From assembly GCA_022376925.1 (NCBI GenBank), contig JAIOJX010000030.1, positions 167,225,084 to 167,289,083 on the forward strand: a stretch of DNA of 64,000 nucleotides, written 5' to 3'. The notes beneath the pieces were generated by a model that ran no database searches, was not told where the DNA came from, and saw nothing but the letters and a program-made list of their open reading frames with translations. How positions within the stretch are numbered: the stretch's first letter is position 1; each line of letters opens with the position of its first letter. Shown in pieces: positions 63,616 to 64,000 of this stretch. This DNA is from Tragulus kanchil. Its lineage: Eukaryota; Chordata; Mammalia; Artiodactyla; Tragulidae. The position numbers were made by a program, and so were the translations under genes.

Positions 63616-64000
63616 GTTGTTATTGCTCAGTCACTAAGTTGTGTCCAACACTTTGCAACCCCATGAACTGCAGCACCCCAGGCTTCCCTGTCATTCACTA
63701 TCTCCCTGAATTTGCTGAAACTCATGTCCATTGAGTCACTGCTGCCATCCAACAGTCTCATCCTGTGTCACCCCCTTCTCCTCTTGCCCTCAGTGTTTCT
63801 CAGCATCAGGGTCTTTTCCAGTGAGTCAGCTCTTCACATCAGGTGGCCAAAGTATTGGACCTTCAGCTTCAGCACCATCCAAGGGACTCTCAAGAGTCTT
63901 CTCCAGCACCACAGTTTGAAGGCATCAATTCTTCAACTCTCAGCCATCTTTGTGGTCCAACTCTCACATTCATACATGACTGCTGGAAAAACCATAGCTT
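63616..64000 (-). mobile_element. BovB 3' end, antisense, duplicated copy cut by the window end
   Basis: Same sequence as 62528-62912, carried by duplication 15. Confidence 0.9.

Larger units (their letters stand above)
62222..64000. repeat. Local direct duplication 15 (62222-62912 seen again at 63310-64000, continuing past the window)
   Basis: Offset 1088; the second copy runs off the window end. In addition, a 41-bp piece ('caggaatttaagaggcagtc' onward) is also found at 63252-63292, just before copy 2, giving three versions of that text near the junction. Confidence 0.92.

Overview
This window is vertebrate nuclear DNA from a ruminant. It carries RTE-BovB LINE copies, Bov-A2/Bov-tA SINEs, L1 fragments and many copies of a tRNA-derived SINE of the CHR type. 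It also contains the first three coding exons of ABHD5 (CGI-58) on the + strand, with CpG-island promoter, splice sites and reading frame. There are no operons, no CRISPR arrays and no prokaryotic gene organisation. The CHR-type SINEs look young: complete heads, T-rich or (TTTA)n ends and 8-19 bp target-site duplications (TSDs). That is unlike cattle, where I recall CHR elements as old, so a lineage outside the cattle/sheep group (a chevrotain, for example) is possible. I cannot settle the species from sequence alone.

Layout. 1-12.6 kb: AT-rich intergenic DNA with SINEs and an old L1. 12.6-16.95 kb: an almost full-length BovB on the minus strand with a small nested L1 insertion. 17-20.5 kb: low-copy sequence, SINEs and a CpG-bearing segment. 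20.65-21.24 kb: a solo LTR. 21.24-23.37 kb: the ABHD5 CpG island and exon 1, present twice. 23.4-47.8 kb: intron 1, full of L1 and SINE insertions, several nested. 47788-47873: exon 2, preceded by a truncated ghost copy. 49205-49577: exon 3, followed by a second copy that lacks its 5' end and acceptor. 50.7-64 kb: start of intron 3. Exon 4 and later exons are not in the window.

The dominant unexplained signal is a series of 15 local direct duplications, each about 0.7-1.2 kb (the last is cut by the window end) and nearly identical. They occur every 2-10 kb from end to end. The copies are adjacent or separated by at most about 35 bp, and some are chained so that a segment occurs three times. 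Breakpoints ignore feature type: they cut through SINEs, L1, BovB, introns and coding exons. Several copies degrade into indel-rich sequence exactly at the junction. I read this as unmerged overlaps between assembly contigs rather than biology. Collapsing them would leave roughly 48 kb of real sequence with one ABHD5 promoter, one exon 2 and one exon 3. I found no convincing novel biological system. The duplication pattern is what most deserves checking, because it would create false exons, promoters and transposon copies in any annotation.
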